A stretch of DNA of 6,557 bases from an uncultured Collinsella sp. GTDB lineage: Bacteria; Actinomycetota; Coriobacteriia; Coriobacteriales; Coriobacteriaceae. A model generated the notes under the pieces. It searched no databases, was not told the DNA's origin, and saw nothing but the letters and a program-made list of their open reading frames with translations. The DNA is taken from the NCBI GenBank assembly GCA_900552735.1, contig USBA01000106.1:1-6557 (forward strand), read 5' to 3'. The translations under genes were made by a program, and so were the position numbers. Below are positions 5,752-6,557 of the stretch, piece by piece (positions within the stretch are counted from its first letter, which is position 1; every line of letters starts with the position of its first letter).

Positions 5752-6481
5752 GCGGATTCTTTTTTGCCATGCCATTAGCACGAGGAAGAGAAACCGAGGC
5801 ATGACGAGTCTTTTTAAGGATAATAAATTCACGGTGACCCAGACCATTCGGCAAATCAAGGTCGTCCGTCATAAGCGTGGTAAAGCCGCATATCTTTGCA
5901 GCAGCAATACCAGATTGAAACTCTTCATCAGATGGATTCCCCTTCGTAATAACAAAGAGACCACCATCTTTTAGAAAAGGAGAAGCATATTCAACGAGAA
6001 CCGGTAATGGTGCGAGCGCACGGGCGGTCACAACTGCAAATTGCTTCTTATGGGATCGAGCATATTCCTCAAGACGATCGTGAACGGCATAAGCATGCTT
6101 GAGTCTAAGCGCACTAACAAAGGAGTTAACAGCATCTACTTTCTTGCCAACGGAATCGATATAGGTAGCCTTTCGCCCACTTGCAATAGTCAACGGAATA
6201 CCTGGAAATCCAGCACCGGTACCCATATCAAGCAAAGCACCTTCAGGAGCTTTATCAATATAGGGCAGTAAAACAAGTGAGTCCAGAATATGAAGGACGG
6301 CTGCATCATCAACATTCAGGATGCGCGTTAGATTAGTAGTCTTATTGGCCTCCAGAACAAGATCAAGATGCTTGATACAGACACGAAGGCTCTCGTCGGA
6401 GACCTTCAAAGAATAGTCTTTGCGATACGAAATAAGACGGCCCAGCATTTGGCTTGCCTGCTCATCAGTTAAAACAAACAA
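5744..6481 (-). CDS. rsmG: 16S rRNA (G527-N7) methyltransferase RsmG (GidB)
   Basis: RsmG uses SAM to methylate N7 of G527 in 16S rRNA; in several bacteria its loss gives low-level streptomycin resistance. The protein is 245 aa from the chosen start, normal for the family. NLTRI (50-54) is family-typical. LLDMGTGAGFPGIPL (83-97) is SAM motif I and YIDSVGKK (107-114) the following acidic strand. TARALAPLPVLVEY (152-165) and the C-terminal LPRANGMAKKNPL (232-244) are also characteristic. I start at TTG 6481, giving (M)FVLTDEQAS, because AAAGGAG lies 5 nt upstream. The reading frame stays open to a GTG at 6550, but that would translate the upstream terminator hairpin. Position immediately before parAB is a conserved arrangement near bacterial origins. 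No clear promoter is visible in the short gap after the upstream terminator. Confidence 0.93.
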   Translation of the reverse strand: MFVLTDEQASQMLGRLISYRKDYSLKVSDESLRVCIKHLDLVLEANKTTNLTRILNVDDAAVLHILDSLVLLPYIDKAPEGALLDMGTGAGFPGIPLTIASGRKATYIDSVGKKVDAVNSFVSALRLKHAYAVHDRLEEYARSHKKQFAVVTARALAPLPVLVEYASPFLKDGGLFVITKGNPSDEEFQSGIAAAKICGFTTLMTDDLDLPNGLGHREFIILKKTRHASVSLPRANGMAKKNPLA

Positions 6482-6486
6482 GACGA

Positions 6487-6493
6487 CTCCTTT
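6487..6493 (-). promoter_or_regulatory. Ribosome binding site of rsmG
   Basis: The minus strand reads AAAGGAG, 5 nt before TTG at 6481. It is the only good Shine-Dalgarno match near the gene's N-terminus and so decides the start. Confidence 0.75.
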
Positions 6494-6526
6494 CTGACAA
6501 AAATCAGTGTATCGAGAACTTTTGAC

Positions 6527-6557
6527 AAAAAAAGGGGACGTGGAAACCACGTCCCCT
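6527..6557 (-). terminator. Rho-independent terminator of a minus-strand unit upstream of rsmG
   Basis: AGGGGACGTGG (6533-6543) pairs with CCACGTCCCCT (6547-6557) in an 11-bp stem with a 3-nt loop. On the minus strand a run of Ts follows (complement of A at 6527-6533). The stem reaches the window edge and could be longer. It separates rsmG from whatever lies upstream; conserved order would predict jag/yidC/rnpA/rpmH, which cannot be seen here. Confidence 0.85.

Noticed and set aside
6500..6528. TTGTCA at 6528-6523 (minus strand) as the -35 of an rsmG promoter
   Set aside because: It overlaps the U-tract of the upstream terminator, and the hexamer 17 bp downstream (GATTTT) matches the -10 consensus at only 3 of 6 bases. 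rsmG must have a promoter or readthrough, but I cannot point to one.
6482..6550. Longer rsmG starting at GTG 6550
   Set aside because: The extension would translate the upstream rho-independent terminator, and the resulting 23 residues do not look like RsmG. A good ribosome binding site sits before the TTG at 6481.

Overview
The window looks like the replication-origin-proximal part of the chromosome of a high-GC Gram-positive in class Coriobacteriia, most likely Collinsella or a close relative. This is inferred from gene order (rsmG-parA-parB beside perfect parS sites), from protein character and from the moderately high GC; no marker gene fixes the genus.

Layout from left to right. Positions 1-2338 hold a two-gene minus-strand operon. 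ddl (D-alanine--D-alanine ligase) comes first and overlaps a DinG-type helicase with an N-terminal DEDDh exonuclease domain, which runs off the left edge. An 85-bp divergent spacer separates ddl from rlmN (plus strand, 2424-3476), a radical-SAM rRNA/tRNA methyltransferase. Positions 3477-3668 hold a degenerate parS-like site, a hairpin after rlmN and a terminator for the converging minus-strand operon.

That operon is parA (5611-4811), parB (4818-3913) and a small uncharacterised membrane-anchored protein (3923-3669). All three overlap end to start (8 nt, then 11 nt) and are probably translationally coupled. Upstream of parA, positions 5612-5743 hold three perfect 16-bp parS sites 38-39 bp apart. 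The middle one lies at the centre of a perfect 36-bp palindrome, and the one next to rsmG fits in the spacer of a candidate parAB promoter. rsmG (6481-5744, TTG start) lies upstream, and a rho-independent terminator at the right edge ends a further minus-strand unit outside the window.

ParA, ParB and parS form a complete chromosome-partition module: ParB is a CTP-dependent clamp that loads at parS, and ParA is the ATPase that moves or positions the origin. The small protein made from the end of the same operon is the least explained gene. The other item that departs from expectation is the helicase, which carries both an exonuclease domain and a four-cysteine pattern typical of iron-sulphur XPD/DinG helicases. 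Nothing resembling a mobile element, CRISPR array, tRNA or rRNA was seen.
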